Shown here piece by piece: positions 1-13,030 of a DNA stretch of 64,000 nucleotides. The DNA is taken from positions 4,436,803 to 4,500,802 of the forward strand of contig JABAKD010000006.1 of assembly GCA_012845835.1 (NCBI GenBank), in the 5' to 3' direction. This DNA is from Undaria pinnatifida (Eukaryota; Sar; Phaeophyceae; Laminariales; Alariaceae). The notes under the pieces were generated by a model. The model saw only the letters and a program-made list of their open reading frames with translations, was not told where the DNA came from and did no database searches. The position numbers were made by a program, and so were the translations under genes. Numbering within the stretch: the first letter of the stretch is position 1; each line of letters begins with the position of its first letter.

Positions 1-344
1 AGCCGTAGTCTTAAATCCCTCCACAACTGGAAACCCGTTTTGGGGGGAAATTTCACTTGGAATTAGTGTGGGGAGGGAAATGGCCCGTCTTTGCGGAAAA
101 TTTACTTGGAATTAGTGTGGGGAGGGAAACGGCCCGTTTTTGCGGAAAGTTACTTGGAATTAGTGTGGGGAGAGAAATGAGGGCTCGGAAGGGGTCAAAG
201 ACCATTGGCCCTCGCATCCCTAGAATACCGGCACGGAGCAAGGCGGGTTTTCACCGACCAGGCAGGCATGGCGTGCACCAAGCGCAAAGCGCCTGAGGGA
301 CGGGGGCGCGCGGGGAGGGGGGGGGGGGGGTGAACTCGATATTC
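1..344. repeat. Triplicated 48-bp unit plus fragment of the 550-bp repeat
   Basis: The unit ttacttggaattagtgtgggg occurs three times between 48 and 175; it belongs to the 'ccctccctatactaatttca' family also seen at 21.3, 21.5, 25.2, 33.8, 37.6 and 59.3 kb. Bases 205-300 match the start of the 550-bp repeat, followed by a G-run. Confidence 0.7.
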
Positions 345-870
345 ATACATGGCCGTGGTGGTATGACCATAGACCCTCGCATCTCTACTATGCCGGGACG
401 GAGCATGTCGGGTTTTCACCAACCAGGCGGGCATTGCTTGCACCGAGCGCGATTCGCCGTGAGGTGTTCGGCAAGTCGCATAAAGGGTGAGCTGCATCCT
501 TCCAATAACCGTTTTTAGGGCGGGCTTGCATATGGATGACAGCTTCAATGAGTTAATTTAATTTCCGGTATGGCCACTCCAGAGACATCAATGGGTATTA
601 GTATGTAACCGCCTCGTGGGTGCCTTACCATATTCACACCACGTGATGCGATCATTCCCCTTGTGCGGAGTTAGGGTTCTCCACCCCGCACAACATGATC
701 TAACTCGGTAACCATCATAGTGACCGCCAAAAATAAAAAACAAACGGTACCCTGGTTGTCTAGCTCACGCAGTGAATGACATGTTTTACAGCGTCGTTGC
801 CAACCAACGCCAACTCCAATATACATATAATGTTTTACAGCGTCGGTGCCAACGGAGGGCAACTATTATA
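345..870 (+). repeat. 550-bp interspersed repeat, copy 1
   Basis: Runs from tatgaccatagaccctcgca through gtgaggtgttcggcaagtcg and gttctccaccccgcacaaca to tagctcacgcagtgaatgac and cagcgtcg-tgccaac. It is shared with 3285-3835 and 54436-54975, and inverted in part at 36505-36740. The nearly identical order rules out chance. No obvious coding capacity or terminal inverted repeat. Confidence 0.85.
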
Positions 871-1005
871 TGTATATTTTACGGGGGCTGGGGGGGGAGC
901 ACAATTGATTCAGCGCACAAGGAGTCGTGGGCACCCAGAACTAAGATCATGTAGCCAGGGATTGTCACCCCGGTCGATAGTCTAAACAAATATTCGAATG
1001 ACGTT

Positions 1006-1062
1006 AGCCGTGAGTTTGATCGGTTGAGTGACGTAGATACTCAGCGGCGCAAGCTGCGGGGT
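1006..1062 (+). repeat. 50-bp GCTGTGAG motif, copy
   Basis: tagccgtgagtttgatcggt ... agatactcagcggcgcaagc. Preceded by aaatattcgaatgacg, as in other copies. Confidence 0.75.
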
Positions 1063-1374
1063 ACGTCGGCGGCGTTGTGTTCTGCACTTCTCGCAACCTT
1101 TGCGGAAGTATTTGGAACTGTCGTCCGCGAACCGGGTGTGCTGGCCGAAGGGACGAGAAGAAAAAAAGTAGTCAGTTTGCGATTGCCGGTCGGACGGCGC
1201 AGGTCTCCGGTAGGTCTCCGGCTTCACCCACAGCCCAAAAAGGGTCTCATACTGTTTGGGTGGCCGTGTAAGATGGGGCAACTCGCGTCGCTCGCAACAA
1301 TATTGTTTGACACTGTTACTCTGATTTTCACACGCCGGAAGACCCCCGATCCTTACATGATGATTTAGATCTTC

Positions 1375-1685
1375 CAGGAAGATCTGTATGATCTAGATCA
1401 TGGTACCGGGTGGGAGCCGTACGATCTGCATCATTAAGCAAATGTTTCCTGGTTGGATCTTCGATCTATATATATACACAGATCCTTCTGCACAGCATCT
1501 CAGAGCTGCGGAGGCACAGGATATACGGTAGGTGATCTAGATCATGGTCTGTCCGCTGAAGGTGATCTAGATCACTACCTGTCCGCTGTATAATTTTCTA
1601 CAAAAAATCGTGATCTGACCGTTGTAGATGACCTAGATCAGTATCTGTCCGCTGTAGATGATCTAGATCGTGATCTGCCGGAGGT
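1375..1685 (+). repeat. Solo right arm of the GATC foldback family
   Basis: Contains tgatgatttagatcttccag, gggagccgtacgatctgcat and then short tandem units of the form gatctgtccgctgtagatgatctag. It matches the right arms in the 14.7-19.2 kb array. No partner arm is nearby. Confidence 0.75.
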
Positions 1686-1879
1686 GTGCAGTGAATAGCT
1701 TTCAATCTGGATAAACATAATCAGCTGAGACAACGTCGATAGCCGGGACAACATCCACAGTCCGAACAACATCGATACCTGGGGCAGCATCGACAACGGG
1801 GACAACACAGGAAATCGCAATCTCCCGTACACAATACAAGCTGTATATTTTATAAAAGTGTTTCAAACACGTCAGCGGT

Positions 1880-2095
1880 GAATTCGATCAAGTTAACGGT
1901 CGATACTCATCCTTGCAAGCCGCGTGATACTACGGTCGCGCGTTTTTAGCATAGACGCATAACTCTTCGAAGAAACATGAATCCCCTGAATGGTGCGAAA
2001 CAAAGAACACGATACTCCGGTCGCGCGTTTTTAGTACAGACGCATACCTCTTTGGAGAAATATGAATCCCCTGAACGGTGCCAGGTACATAACAG
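1880..2095. repeat. 50-bp GCTGTGAG motif followed by an 83-bp direct duplication
   Basis: gcggtgaattcgatcaagtt ... gatactcatccttgcaagcc is one of seven copies of an interspersed 50-bp motif. It is followed by two tandem copies of tac[tc][ac]cggtcgcgcgttttta ... aatcccctgaa[tc]ggtgc with a period near 83 bp. Confidence 0.75.
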
Positions 2096-2589
2096 GATAA
2101 CTTTACCAAGGGCGAATTCGGTCCACAACCATTCTTCGCACTTGACACTATGCATTATTCGCGGCGACCAAGGACGTCCCCGACTGACCTGCGAAAGGTG
2201 CCAGCGGCATCATCATGCGCGGGCCCGACGAAGCAGATGCCGCGCGAGTCGCCGGAGACCTCGCGAGACCTGTTGGCAAGATGGAGGCGGTAACATCCGG
2301 GGGGGGAGGCAAGGGGAGGGAGGGGTAAGCGGACGGAGGGGAGGGGGTGTACTCATTTTATGCATAGCCGTAGTCGTAAGGCCACTGACCCTCGCATTCC
2401 TATAACGCCGGGAGGGAACAAGTCGGGTTTTCAACGACGACCAGGCGGGGGGCGAAGGGGAGGGGGGACGAGGGGAGGGAGGGAGGGGGGGTTTACTCAT
2501 ATTATGCAAGGCGAAAGTCTTATGACCATAGACCCTCGCACGCCTACAAGGTCGGGAAACGGGGGGGGGGGGGGGGCGTACCCATTGGT

Positions 2590-3065
2590 TGCTTGCGTCA
2601 GTCGTTTGACCATTGACCACGCATCCCTTTCGAGACGGAGCACCGTTCCTACTCCGAACAGAGCCACCTCTAACAATTGGGCGCTCATTACGCTTCTTTC
2701 ATATATTACATGGAATTTGATTTTCTTATCTGATCTCCTTCCTTTTCGGTTAAGAGGAGGAGGGGAGGATAAAGGGAGGCGGTAACGGCGGAGGGGGAGC
2801 GGTTAAGGGCAGGGCGGGGGGGGGGGAAGGGGAGGTGTGGGTTGTAACGGGACGGTATCTGGGTCATTCGTCGCGGGTATGATAATATACGAGGAGTGCT
2901 GAGAGGCGTTACCGGCGGTGGGGTCAGGGGGTATCCGTTTGTTGCTTGCCCTAAGTCAATCGACGAAGCATTCTTTTCGAGCCGGAGCACCCCTTCCTAC
3001 TCCTATTCATAATAGAGACACCTCGAACATTGGGGCGCTCACTACGCTCTTGCCATATAAAAGAC
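2590..3065 (+). repeat. Two copies of a ~120-bp interspersed repeat
   Basis: ttgcttgcgtcagtcgtttg ... gggcgctcattacgcttct (2590-2705) and ttgcttgccctaagtcaatc ... gggcgctcactacgctctt (2940-3055). An inverted copy is at 48250-48375 (tccgtctcgaaagggatgag) and a fragment at 26725-26795. Confidence 0.75.
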
Positions 3066-3284
3066 GTGAACGTTTTGATTCGCGGGGAACGGGGGGGGGG
3101 TGAATCCGAACGGGTATCCGAATCGTTCGTCGCGGGTATGATATCGCGCCCCTCTTGTGCAAAACAACCAATTGCCAACCCCCGCCCAAAAAAACACAAA
3201 AAACAATGGTATTGCCCCTACATATAAGATGTATCACTGCTTGGACTTCAGTCTCCGGGTGTGTGTGTTCAGTTTGTGCCGTCA

Positions 3285-3835
3285 ACGTATGACCATAGAC
3301 CCTCGCATTCCTACGATGCCGGGACGGAGCACGTCGGGTTTTCACCAATCAGGCAGGCATTGCTTGCACCAAGCGCGAAGCGCCGTGAGGTGTTCGGCGT
3401 GTCGCATGAAGGGTGAACTGTATCCTTCCAAGAAACGTTCGTAAGACTAACTTCGGCACCTTGTGCCTGCCTTCTCGCTTATGGATGACAGCGCCAATTA
3501 GTTACTTTGTTTTCTGGTGTGGCCACTCCAGAGACAGCAATGGGCATCACTATGTAACTGCCTCGTGAGTGCCTTGCCATATTCACACTACGCGATGCGA
3601 TCATTCCCCTCGTGCGGAGCTAGGGTTCTCCACCCCGCACAATTTGGTCTACTCGATAACCATCATGGTGGCCGCAAAAAAAAAACAAAGAAAACAAACG
3701 GTACCCTGGTTGTCTAGCTCACGCAGTGATTGGCATGTTTCACAGCGTTGTAGTCAACCAACGCCAACCCCAATATACATTTAAGGTTTTACAGCTTCGA
3801 GGTGCCAACCGAGGCCAACCCTTAGGGGGGTGGGA
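3285..3835 (+). repeat. 550-bp interspersed repeat, copy 2
   Basis: Same order of blocks as copy 1, from tatgaccatagaccctcgca to gattggcatgtttcacagcg, with a short poly-A-rich insertion around 3676. Confidence 0.85.
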
Positions 3836-3984
3836 GCTTAATCAATCCACATACTTTGAGCGGGAGTTATTTTCCATGTTTGAGGGAGGCATACACGAAA
3901 AAATAAATAAATGAATACGCGAAAATAAATAAGGCACCCAAAGAGTGTTGCCCCTATCGTGGCCAAACATGTCAGGAGGCGGTC

Positions 3985-4300
3985 AGTCAAATAAAACCGT
4001 CAAGCGGTCAATGGTGTCAAACCCATCGTTCCACACTAAGTCCTAGTAGTTTGGCGTCAGTCACGGTAATAAAAACGTCAAGCGGTCAAGGGTGTCAAAC
4101 CTATCGTTCCACATTAAAACCTGGTAGTGGCGTTAGTCAAGGTAAGAAAAACGTCCAGTGGTCAAGGGTGTCAAACCTATCGTTCCACACTAAAACCTAG
4201 TAGTGGTGTTAGTCAAGGTAAGAAAAAAGTCCAGCGGTCAAGGGTGTCAAACCGACCGTTCCAGACTAAAACCTAGTGGTTTGGCGTCAAGGTCAATTTT
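3985..4300 (+). repeat. Minisatellite, ~75-bp unit, four copies
   Basis: Unit core gcggtcaagggtgtcaaacc followed by atcgttccacactaaaacct. Copies start near 4001, 4080, 4152 and 4229. Confidence 0.85.
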
Positions 4301-4549
4301 TAGGGAAATTGCCGTCAAATCTGTCAAGGCCTGAAAGTGCCGTCTCCTGGCATATTTGATCGTAGCACGCGTCTTACAGCTTGAGTGGGGAAACAATCGA
4401 AACTGTGGAACGACTACTTATACAGCGTGGGCGCAATTCCACACAGACCGGGCTACTCGGGCAGGAGATGTGCCCAAACGACCACACTGTAATGCATAGA
4501 GCTGTGCCACCCGCGCACAGCATGTGGTACGCGTACCGGTGTACGCTCA

Positions 4550-4800
4550 CACTCGGAGGTTGGTATAATACAGACGGATGTTTCCGGGTCGGGTCAGTTC
4601 TCACGGGCCGGATCGGCTCAGGCTGACCCAACCCGAGCCGACCCATGATAATTGGAAACCTCCTGCCTGACCCGTCCCATGAGATTTTCGGAACACCTGC
4701 TGACCCCTGACCTGCTGACTCCTGACCCAACCGGACTCGGCCCACCAGATCCGGAAAACCTCCTGACCTGACCTCATCCCCGACCCACAGATCGGTTATG
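4550..4800 (-). repeat. CGGGTC repeat element, reverse orientation
   Basis: Contains ccgggtcgggtcagttctca, acccaacccgagccgaccca and ctgacccgtcccatgagatt. It is one of seven elements built from blocks of 'tcacgggtcgggtc' and 'gacccgacccgacc'; ends are less clear in this copy. Confidence 0.6.
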
Positions 4801-5029
4801 ACCAGAGAAAAGCCTTGATAATATCGCACTCGATATAAATTGATACATGGATACATGGGCCCCAAAAAGGTCGTGGCCCGATTAGCACCGCACTCCCGAC
4901 CGGGGTACAAAGCACTTGGAATTAGACTAGGAAAACGTAGGGGTCGGAAAAGGGTTGCATCTCTTTTGGGAGAAGGCTACTGCAGCCCACTTGGGAGGGG
5001 TTTCGCACACGTCGGGCAAATGATCTTTC

Positions 5030-5560
5030 TATCCCCACTTGATGATCTAGATATTTCAGGGAAGATCTGCATAGTCTAATAGCTCACGTTAACGAGTGGG
5101 AGCCGTACGATCTGCACGATCTAAAACATGTGCCGTAGGTTAGCTCCGTAATCTATACGTACAGATCCTGCACAACATCTTGCAACGGGAGATACAGGAT
5201 CTACTGTAGATTATATGTATATCATGATCTGTCCCATGTAGATTTTCTAGGTCCTGCCCTGTGCGCTGTAGATGATCTAGATCATGATCTGTCCGCTGTA
5301 AATGGTCTAGATCATGATCTGTTCTCTGTAGATGGTCTCGATAATAGCCTGGCCGCTGCAGATTATCTAGATCATGATCTGTTGTCTGTAAATGGTCTAG
5401 ATCGTGATCTGCCCGCTGTAGATGATCTAGATCATCTGTCCGCTGTAGATGGTCTAGATCGTGATCTGTCTACTGTAGATGACCTAGATAATGCACTGCC
5501 CGCTGTAAACGATCTATATGATCTAAATCATCATCTGTCCGAGGTGTGGGAGGGTCATAA
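5030..5560 (+). repeat. Solo right arm of the GATC family with tandem 36-40 bp subrepeats
   Basis: Begins ccccacttgatgatctagat and passes gagtgggagccgtacgatct. From 5220 it breaks into about eight tandem copies of gatctgtccgctgtagatgg-tctagatcat, ending near gtccgaggtgtgggaggg. CTAGATC and GATCATGATC palindromes are dense. Confidence 0.8.
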
Positions 5561-5570
5561 ACGAGGGAGC

Positions 5571-6178
5571 ATGCTACGGTAGACGTGCACCGTTTTTTTT
5601 TTTTCTGCGGGTCCTCGCTTGAGGCGCTCTGTACCTCACCCCAACACTTTTTCTAGTAAACCGAAAAACGCTACCCCGACGATGAAAAACAAAAACAAAA
5701 AACATGAGCCTAGGTGCTACCAAAAAAAAACAAAGTCCAAAATGCTCAACAAGAATGCAATTCCGACTATTTCGGGTACGGAACTGTAGGGACGAAATCG
5801 TCCTCGTAGCAACGTCTAATCCATGAGATTTGTTATTGCGCATGTTCTACGGAGAATGCGGTGGGTTTTGCGTTGTCCCGAAAGGATACACCTGGTACAA
5901 GATTAATCTCCCAGATGCCTATTTGGGTCCTGGGACGAGGGAGACGACGATAACGTCTCTCTCACTCCATCCTCTGGTACGCCGTTACCTCTGGTCCTCT
6001 GCCTGGTAATGACGAACATCCGAGCGACAATATCTGCCTTGTGTCCCGGCGTCCCTCACCATCGAGTCCTCCACGTGATCGACAGCACCCCCTCCCGCCC
6101 ACAAGTTGGCCACTTTGGAACCCCCGTCATTCACAAAAAAAATCTGCAAAAAAAAAGTGCTACGTCTATCGTAGCATC
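5571..6178. mobile_element. MITE-like element, 'CTACGATAG' inverted ends
   Basis: Left end catgctacggtagacgtgca; right end tgctacgtctatcgtagcat. Inside are the family blocks gaggcgctctgtacctcacc and catgagcctaggtgctacc. About 600 bp, so it probably carries a second insertion. Confidence 0.65.
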
Positions 6179-6559
6179 TGTCCACGCTTAAAGGCGAAAA
6201 CGTTATTTTCATATAGCGGGGTGCGTGCACAGGCCGCCATTTTGTAACGAGTCTGCCCGCCTGTATGCTGTGTACTGTCTGTCTCGCGGCAAAAATCACG
6301 GCATCTTTGGTTACGAGCGCTGCACGTGGCCGATTCCCGTGAACCCGGCGTCTACAGAAGCGGGAGAGCTTGGGCTAAGTCGCGGACTTTGTTTGGTTGA
6401 ATGCCGTCTCAAGCAGCGCATCTCGACCGTCGACTATTCAGGTCGGTCACGCGGTAGCAAGAGTATCAGCATGCGTCCCGCGGCTGGCGCATCTCGGTTC
6501 GTTCCGGTTTGGACGCACCCCCCATAAACCCAGCAGTGCGAGCTACTTCGCGAGGCTCT

Positions 6560-6720
6560 TGATTGATGATCTGAATGCCGGGTGAGAGCCAAATGATATG
6601 TATTATCTAGCACATATTTCCTGGGTTGGATCTGTACTGCACAGATTCTGCACTCCATGTAATAATGGCATTCCTGGTATGGAGGATCTAGATTATCTAG
6701 ATCGTGATTTGTCCAAAAAG
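6560..6720 (+). repeat. Fragment of the GATC foldback right arm
   Basis: gattgatgatctgaatgccgggtgagagcc followed by atctagcacatatttcctgg and gatctagattatctagatcg match the right-arm order in shortened form. Confidence 0.65.
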
Positions 6721-7375
6721 TGCGTTGTTCGTCGGGAGGTATGTTGTTCTCTTGTGTGCTTCTGAAGGGGGTGACGTTGCTCGGGCCTGCTGGGTGTATC
6801 ATTCGGCGTTACGCTCGCCATAACTTGGTAACGTGTAGACCAAAAAACGATACACAGAAGGCCTTGAAAAGGTGAACCATCGGCGAGGAAACGGTGAAGA
6901 CCAACCGGAGCAGTTAGGCGCCAGCACGAGGCCAGAAGACGGTACACAACAGTGCCTTGGCCGATGGGTGCTGTCGATATAAGGCGCCTTCGAGTTTTCC
7001 ACACACTGTACCGTTACCGTCAAGTGTCGCAGAACACGTTCGGTATACCGTTTTTGGCTATTGCTCAGCATGGAAGACACGAACGGTGGTGTCTTTGGGG
7101 AGCGGAATCCTACCCACATCCGCCAACTACCAAGTATATTACACCAGGTACGTGACTATTCTCCACGCTTTAGGGGCAAACCACTTGGAGTTAGTGTAGG
7201 ATGCTTTTGGATTGCACCCATGTCTTCGGGCACAGACCACGTGAGGTTAGCTACTTGTCGTGTGGGAGGCGTTTTGCACGATTTTCTTGCAAGCAAACGG
7301 GTCAGTCCGAAGGTTACAATTAAAACGGTCTTCTTTGTCGGAGGACCGTGCGAGAGAGAAGACCATCTTCTAGCG

Positions 7376-7686
7376 TCATTAGTCGGCACGACTTCACTCG
7401 CCAACTAGTAATTAGTCTGACTAATAGCCGTTTCCCGGAGGTGACAACTATCCGACCTTATTGGGTTTCCATCCTTGCAGCAAGGAATATTGAATGCGGG
7501 ATGCTTTTTTTTTGTTTTGAGGCGTGGTCTCCTCGGGGCTAATTTGGCTCGCGCGCCTGACTTCAGTCGGCAAATCGGCTGGCCATCAGCTGGTTTCGCC
7601 AACCGACTTGCCGACAAGTTGGCTGACGGCACCTGCCGATAGTTTTTATTCGTCAAATCCAGCCGGCTCACAGCTCTTACCATTCT
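7376..7686 (+). mobile_element. MITE-like element, 'AGTCGG' ends, copy 1
   Basis: ttagtcggcacgacttcact ... ggctggccatcagctggttt ... ccggctcacagctctta. It shares its full order of blocks with 34308-34645 and 45055-45413, and inverted with 14159-14473. Length ~310-350 bp; ends approximate AGCTGTGAGTCGG and its complement. Confidence 0.8.
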
Positions 7687-8230
7687 TCAGCTTTAGCTTC
7701 TCGACTGGATTGCGAGAGGGCGAGCGTCGTGTACCTGGTATACATGATATTATGGTGTTCGACCTTCGCTTCCTGGTTGCCACAGGTTAGGGTACGGGTT
7801 TGAGTTCGGGTTCGAGATAGAATTAGGGATATAAAAACGATAAAACTGTCTTCTTTGTCACAGGTCCGACAGAGGGAACAGAGCATTTTCAGCTCCAGTT
7901 TCTCCACTAGACAGCGAATTGGCCTGCATGACATACCTGGTATGATACTACACTAATGTACCTGGCACACATGATATTACGGTGTTCAACTCTCGCTACC
8001 CGCTTGTTGTACGGTTCAGGGTTAGCGCTAGGGTTAGGGTCATTTTCTCGACTGGATTGCGAGAGGGCGCGTGTCGCACACGATACTGTATACATCATGT
8101 TATGGTGATTGGCTTTCGCTTCCTGCTTGCTATGGTTCACGGTGACGGCTACGGTTACTGGTAGGACTAGGGTGGGTGCACATGATGTTTCGTGCCTGGC
8201 TTTCATTTCCCGCTTGCTACGTACGTGCTG
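7685..8230 (+). repeat. Diverged direct repeats, ~150-190 bp
   Basis: ctcgactggattgcgagagg, tgatattatggtgttc and cttgctacggttagggt-like blocks recur about four times. No coding sequence is supported. Confidence 0.55.
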
Positions 8231-8259
8231 GTACAGGGTAGGCTTACGTTTATAGGATA

Positions 8260-11200
8260 CGTACACTGCCTGTAGTACGAACCTGTCTCTAGTTTCGTGG
8301 TTGCATATAGGAAAGAGTGCAGGAAGAGTTGGGCTTCGTGACTTCTACCTGTGAGATTGGGCTCTCGGTTTGGGTCAATCCTATCCAGGGTGGCATGAAG
8401 GCAGATAGTAAGTCTTCCTAAAAAAAGGTACCTGGTACGAGGTAGCTATTTACGCACTCTGGTTGGCTGAGGGGAACCTTATGCGGCTCGATCAACCCAT
8501 AACTATGACAATAGTTTTTCCAATCCGCAGCATCCCGATCCGGCCGAGTGTCTTTCCAAGCACAGCATCCAAGCCGACCGAGTCAACCTAGAGCCTTCAC
8601 AGGCAACAGCATCCAAGCACAGGTCACTCCATAACGTTCGGGCAAGACCAAGCTCATTGTCTCGACACCTCTCGTACGTACACAGTACAAGGCACCTGGC
8701 AAGACGCGAAGTATTATAAATGGTTCAGCTTCAATCATTCAATCGGTCGTACTCACAGCTGCCGCTTTTCAATTTCGTAAAAAAAATGGTAAGACAGGCT
8801 AATATCTACAGGAAAACGATAAATCTGGGACCGTTATACTGAAGTTAGAGTAGATGGCACCCTCTCCCAAAATAAGAAAATCAGCCTGGATCATCAGTAC
8901 TTCTACTTTCGTAGAGGTGTCCTGTACAACATAACAGAGGGAGATGTTCTCGTACTTCTCGCACTGCTGTGCTCATACTCGCATGCGCGATATACACGTG
9001 CTTCGAAGTATACTAGTACTGCCACTGTTGTACCGGTACCCGTACGATGTCAGAGCGAGGGTTAGGGTTACGGTTAGAAATACTGCTGTAGTCGTTTTAT
9101 ACAGCAGTACACGAGTACGTATGTGCCTGTCCTCGTCAGTTCATACCGCTTGTACAGCTAGTACCAGGCATGTATCAAATCATGTTCACGTCATATCTGT
9201 TGGGGGAAAAAAAGCTCTGAGCGACCCAACAAACTCGTGCGGTAGACCTTCGACCGAGGTGGTTCTAGCTCAAGCGCTGCTGGCATCTGACTGGTTGCGG
9301 TGTGTCTGTGCTCAGGATACCCTCAACGCAGCCCCAGCAGCAGCAACAGCAGCAGCGAGCAGCGACGTGACAGTGCGTAGCCCTGCGGGAGAACGATGCC
9401 TCGTGACTGGCAAGCACTACCAATGCTGAACGCAAGGCAAAAGATGCCTCAGAAAAACACCCATATGGTGACTGCTGTTACTGGCGTTTTTGTAGGCTTT
9501 ACGAGACGGTGTTTTTGGAGAGACCGCGAGCACCGTGTATACGGCGCCGCCGTCCCGTCAAGCTAGAGACGCTTTCCTATAGTCTCCATGGCGCGAGCCC
9601 AGGCCGCCCGTCCCCCCGCAGGCCCCCCTATACACGTTGCCTTGGTTGCCAGAGGGAAGCTGTGGGACGAAAAAGCAAGAAACTTGACACATTTTCATGA
9701 AGCAAACTCACCAGTGACCGCCGGTGTGACGAAAGCCTGTGCTTGGCCAAGGCATACCAATACCACCCCCAGCACGAGGCTTCCACTTGCTGTTGCGAGT
9801 TTCATGATTCCGTGCCTCTTGTTTCCACAAGGCGAGCTTCTCGAGTAATATGTGTCGGACACACGAAACACGAAACACACACTTTCTGTGAAATCTTGTT
9901 TTGTAAACCATCGAAGGCATGTTTCTTGCGGAGGGACAACATCGTTTCTTCGGAAGGGAGGTACCCACATTTCCTGCTACACGGCCGGAGCGACGCAAGG
10001 TGAGCGCTGAGATGCTCAATTTCGATGTAAGCGCAATGCTCCATGTAGGAGAAATGTTTTCGGCCGTAGTGGTGCCCTGTCGAATCCTCTTGCGCTGCTG
10101 ATCCGGTCTCATTTTTGCCCCAACAGAACGTTCTCAGTGAGAGAATGTGTTCCTCCCCCGAGATCACAATGAGCGCATGGGTGTAGATCGAGCCCGGCGT
10201 ATAGCTGGCCCCGAGAACCTCGTATCGCCGATCACATCACTTTGCAGGGCTGTATTCTCTCTCTGAAAAGTGTGGCGGCAGGTTGCGCGCCGAGAACTGT
10301 GCTGTACACCGTCCTCCTGTTTATCCGCGAAATCCGCACATCCCTTCGGCACCAAGCAGCAGCAATAGGTCGTATGTACGAGTATGTCGTATCATACCAG
10401 GTACAGTATACGAGTGCTGTGATACGTTCCATCTAAGAACATCGGTGGTGGTATCCTATCTTATCGTACCACAGGTACAGAGTCAGTATACGAAATGCTG
10501 CGATATGGTTACTCTATTTTACCAACAGCAGTAGTACCGGTGGTATATCGTACACATTCTATAAACCAGGTACAGCGTACAAAATGTTGAGTTTCAATCA
10601 TTCAATCGGTCGTACTCACAGCTGACGTTTTTCATTTTTTATAAAAAAATACGTCTCCAAGGCAAAGTTGGTGTCAATAAGCAATCGTTGTGCTGTGACA
10701 GGTGCCAGGGACCAGGTGCATAATATACCTGGTACATCAGATGTCAAACGACCTAGACCACTGCTGTACAACAGCAGTGGTGGCGCCGTTATAGTGCGGT
10801 AGCATTTAGTACGCGCCCCAGTTTAGTGCGGCGAAGGGTGGAGATCGTTTGTAATGATCTCATTCGCTTGTAACGATCTCATTCTGCAAAGTAGATGTAC
10901 AGGTACTGCTGCGCTACGTATCCCGGGATAGTTGGGGGTCGCTGGTACCGCCATCTGGGCAAAGCACCGCACTAATGAGGGGCTAAGACTGCTGTACACG
11001 TATTATTTTGATACCGCACGATCCCATTGCTCGTGTTGCGCTCACGGACCGGCGAGCTTTCTACCGGCATGGTTACTGCTGCTGTAGTTTGCTCCTGGCT
11101 ATGTATGAGTCATGATGTGATGGTTCAGGCGTACAGCATTAGTCTTACAGCAGGAAGGGCAAATAGAAGTGACCACTTCGCTGCGTCACCATCTGCGTAG

Positions 11201-12725
11201 AATCACAGACGTCAAGAAATTAAATTCCCAAAAATACGCAACAAACCCGAACCGGCACGTAACTGTCTAACTTTCTAATTTTGAACAGCCAAATACGAAC
11301 AGACCTTGATTCTAGCAGGGGTGAGGCATGTAACCCCCGCCCCCACACACCCCAGACCGACCCCGAGATAAAGTGTGAAGGAACGTGCGGCCGTCGTATC
11401 TACAAAATGCAGCAACTCCTGCTTTTTCTTTTCTCTTTTCGCAAACGTCCCCAAGGATGGCCGTGTGTAGTAGCTAGCTAGTAATGGCCATGTCGTATAG
11501 ACTAACAACACGCCACAGACTTGCCTGCGCTTGTCGGTATTACTTACCAGGTTACTTATCGTGTGGCTACTTTTTTTGCCAGGTGTTTGGTTTTGAATTG
11601 TTCCCCTTCGTCCCCCTTTTCTATGTGCGACACCCCCGGGATTTACGTCAACCACAATCTGAGGGGAAAGCTTGGATGAGCCATAAACATAATTGATCTT
11701 TTTTTTCCTCCGAGAGGGCTCGGTTGGCGCATCCGGGCCTATCAGACCTCCCACTTGAACACCGCCGCCTTCCATCAATTGCGGAAGCGTCCAGATTTTC
11801 TATGATTTGTTCACCTTTTTGGGGTTTCGTTGTTTAGCTGTTTCTTGATTTTCAACTGTTTCCTTGAAATTAGGTTTCTGCCACCTCGATTGTGGACTTT
11901 TTTTGGTTGTTCTTTTCTGTTTAACTTTTTTTTGCGTGGAAGTTAAATACGAAGTCTTGTCATACCAAGTCAAAGATGAGCTCAGCCTGGCTCATCAACT
12001 CTGCTCAGCCCAGCTCAGCTCAGCAGCGCTAGCTCAGCAGCGCCGCGCCATGGAGTGCCGTGCGGTGCCGTGCCCTGCTGTGAGTTCCTTAGCATGTCAC
12101 ACACACTCAATGCACACACGCACACACAGACAGCCGCCGTTCGTGGCTGTTATAAAGGGAAGGCCTTGACGTGCGGCTGCTGTTGTGTCTTGCCTTCCAC
12201 AAAGTAAAGAGCTTGCCGCAACATGTGACGCAGATACAGCAGCAGACAGCAGAGCAGTTTTTCCCTATTCTGAAATTGTGGATTTCGATTATCCTGCGCC
12301 GCTCGGCGAGGCGAAAGCAACCCCTTGCAAAGGAGCCAGCTCACGCCCGGAGCACGTGCCACGAAGCCCGGGTGGGGCCCAGATATGCGCCGTAGTGTAT
12401 CGGCGGTCCTCCGGAATCGCCCGCAGCCAGAAGCGCAAGAAAATACAGGCAGCGGGCGGAGAGGAGCTTGCGAATGTGATAAAGCATAGTTGTACGCTTG
12501 GTGCTAGCGCCAACCCCCCTGTGGGGTGCACCTGTTTTGGGTATCAAGCGTAAATATACTCTGCGCTCCAGTTGTTGTCTTTGATTATATTTCCACAGTC
12601 TAGTGCCTGGTAGCTCGTGCATGCCTGGTACGTAATAGGCCACAGCAGTAATGGAAGCAAAAAGTCTGCAATAGTGGAGTGTTTGCGATTCCCGTTGTTC
12701 CTTTTTGGGTCGGAAAACATGTGAT
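8260..12725. other. Gene-poor stretch, nothing firmly supported
   Basis: Contains two copies of a ~60-bp block (tcaatcattcaatcggtcgt at 8735 and 10593), scattered 'tacctggtac' motifs, and a plus-strand frame at 12185-12553 that looks weakly coding (YSEIVDFDYPAPLGEAK) but has no recognisable domain or splice partners. Confidence 0.5.
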
Positions 12726-12895
12726 ACTGGTTTTGAAACAGACGAACATCATGACCCAACGCCGACTAGCCCACGAAAAAGATGGGTCAGAATTTTTTAA
12801 TAAATGGTAAGAAAACACGTTTCTAACATAGTTTTCGCGGGTTCTTCGTGGGTTGGGCTGGCCTTGGATTGTGACGTTGGATGGTTTCAAAACTA
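12726..12895. mobile_element. Small foldback element, 'TTTGAAAC' ends, copy 1
   Basis: The left half (ggttttgaaacagacgaaca ... ctagcccacgaaaaagatgg) is the approximate complement of the right half (cttcgtgggttgggctggcc ... gttggatggtttcaaaac). About 170 bp. Confidence 0.75.
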
Positions 12896-13030
12896 TTACT
12901 AGTATAACGTATTTTCCTAGGGTTATCCCTCTGCAGGGGTTGGGTTTTGTTGGTTGAACCGGTTCTGACCGGTTGAGCTCCTCTGGTGTGGAACTATTGG
13001 TTATTATGGTATTTTTCAGTGCATATGACG

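Noticed and set aside
4374..4910. 178-codon minus-strand ORF
   Set aside because: Spans the CGGGTC repeat; composition is explained by the repeat and there is no domain.
5220..5540. CRISPR-like array of short regularly spaced repeats
   Set aside because: Units are contiguous degenerate palindromes with no unique spacers, in a eukaryotic genome; part of the GATC foldback family.
7785..9075. Telomere-like ttagggt motifs
   Set aside because: Only isolated one- or two-unit occurrences, not a run.
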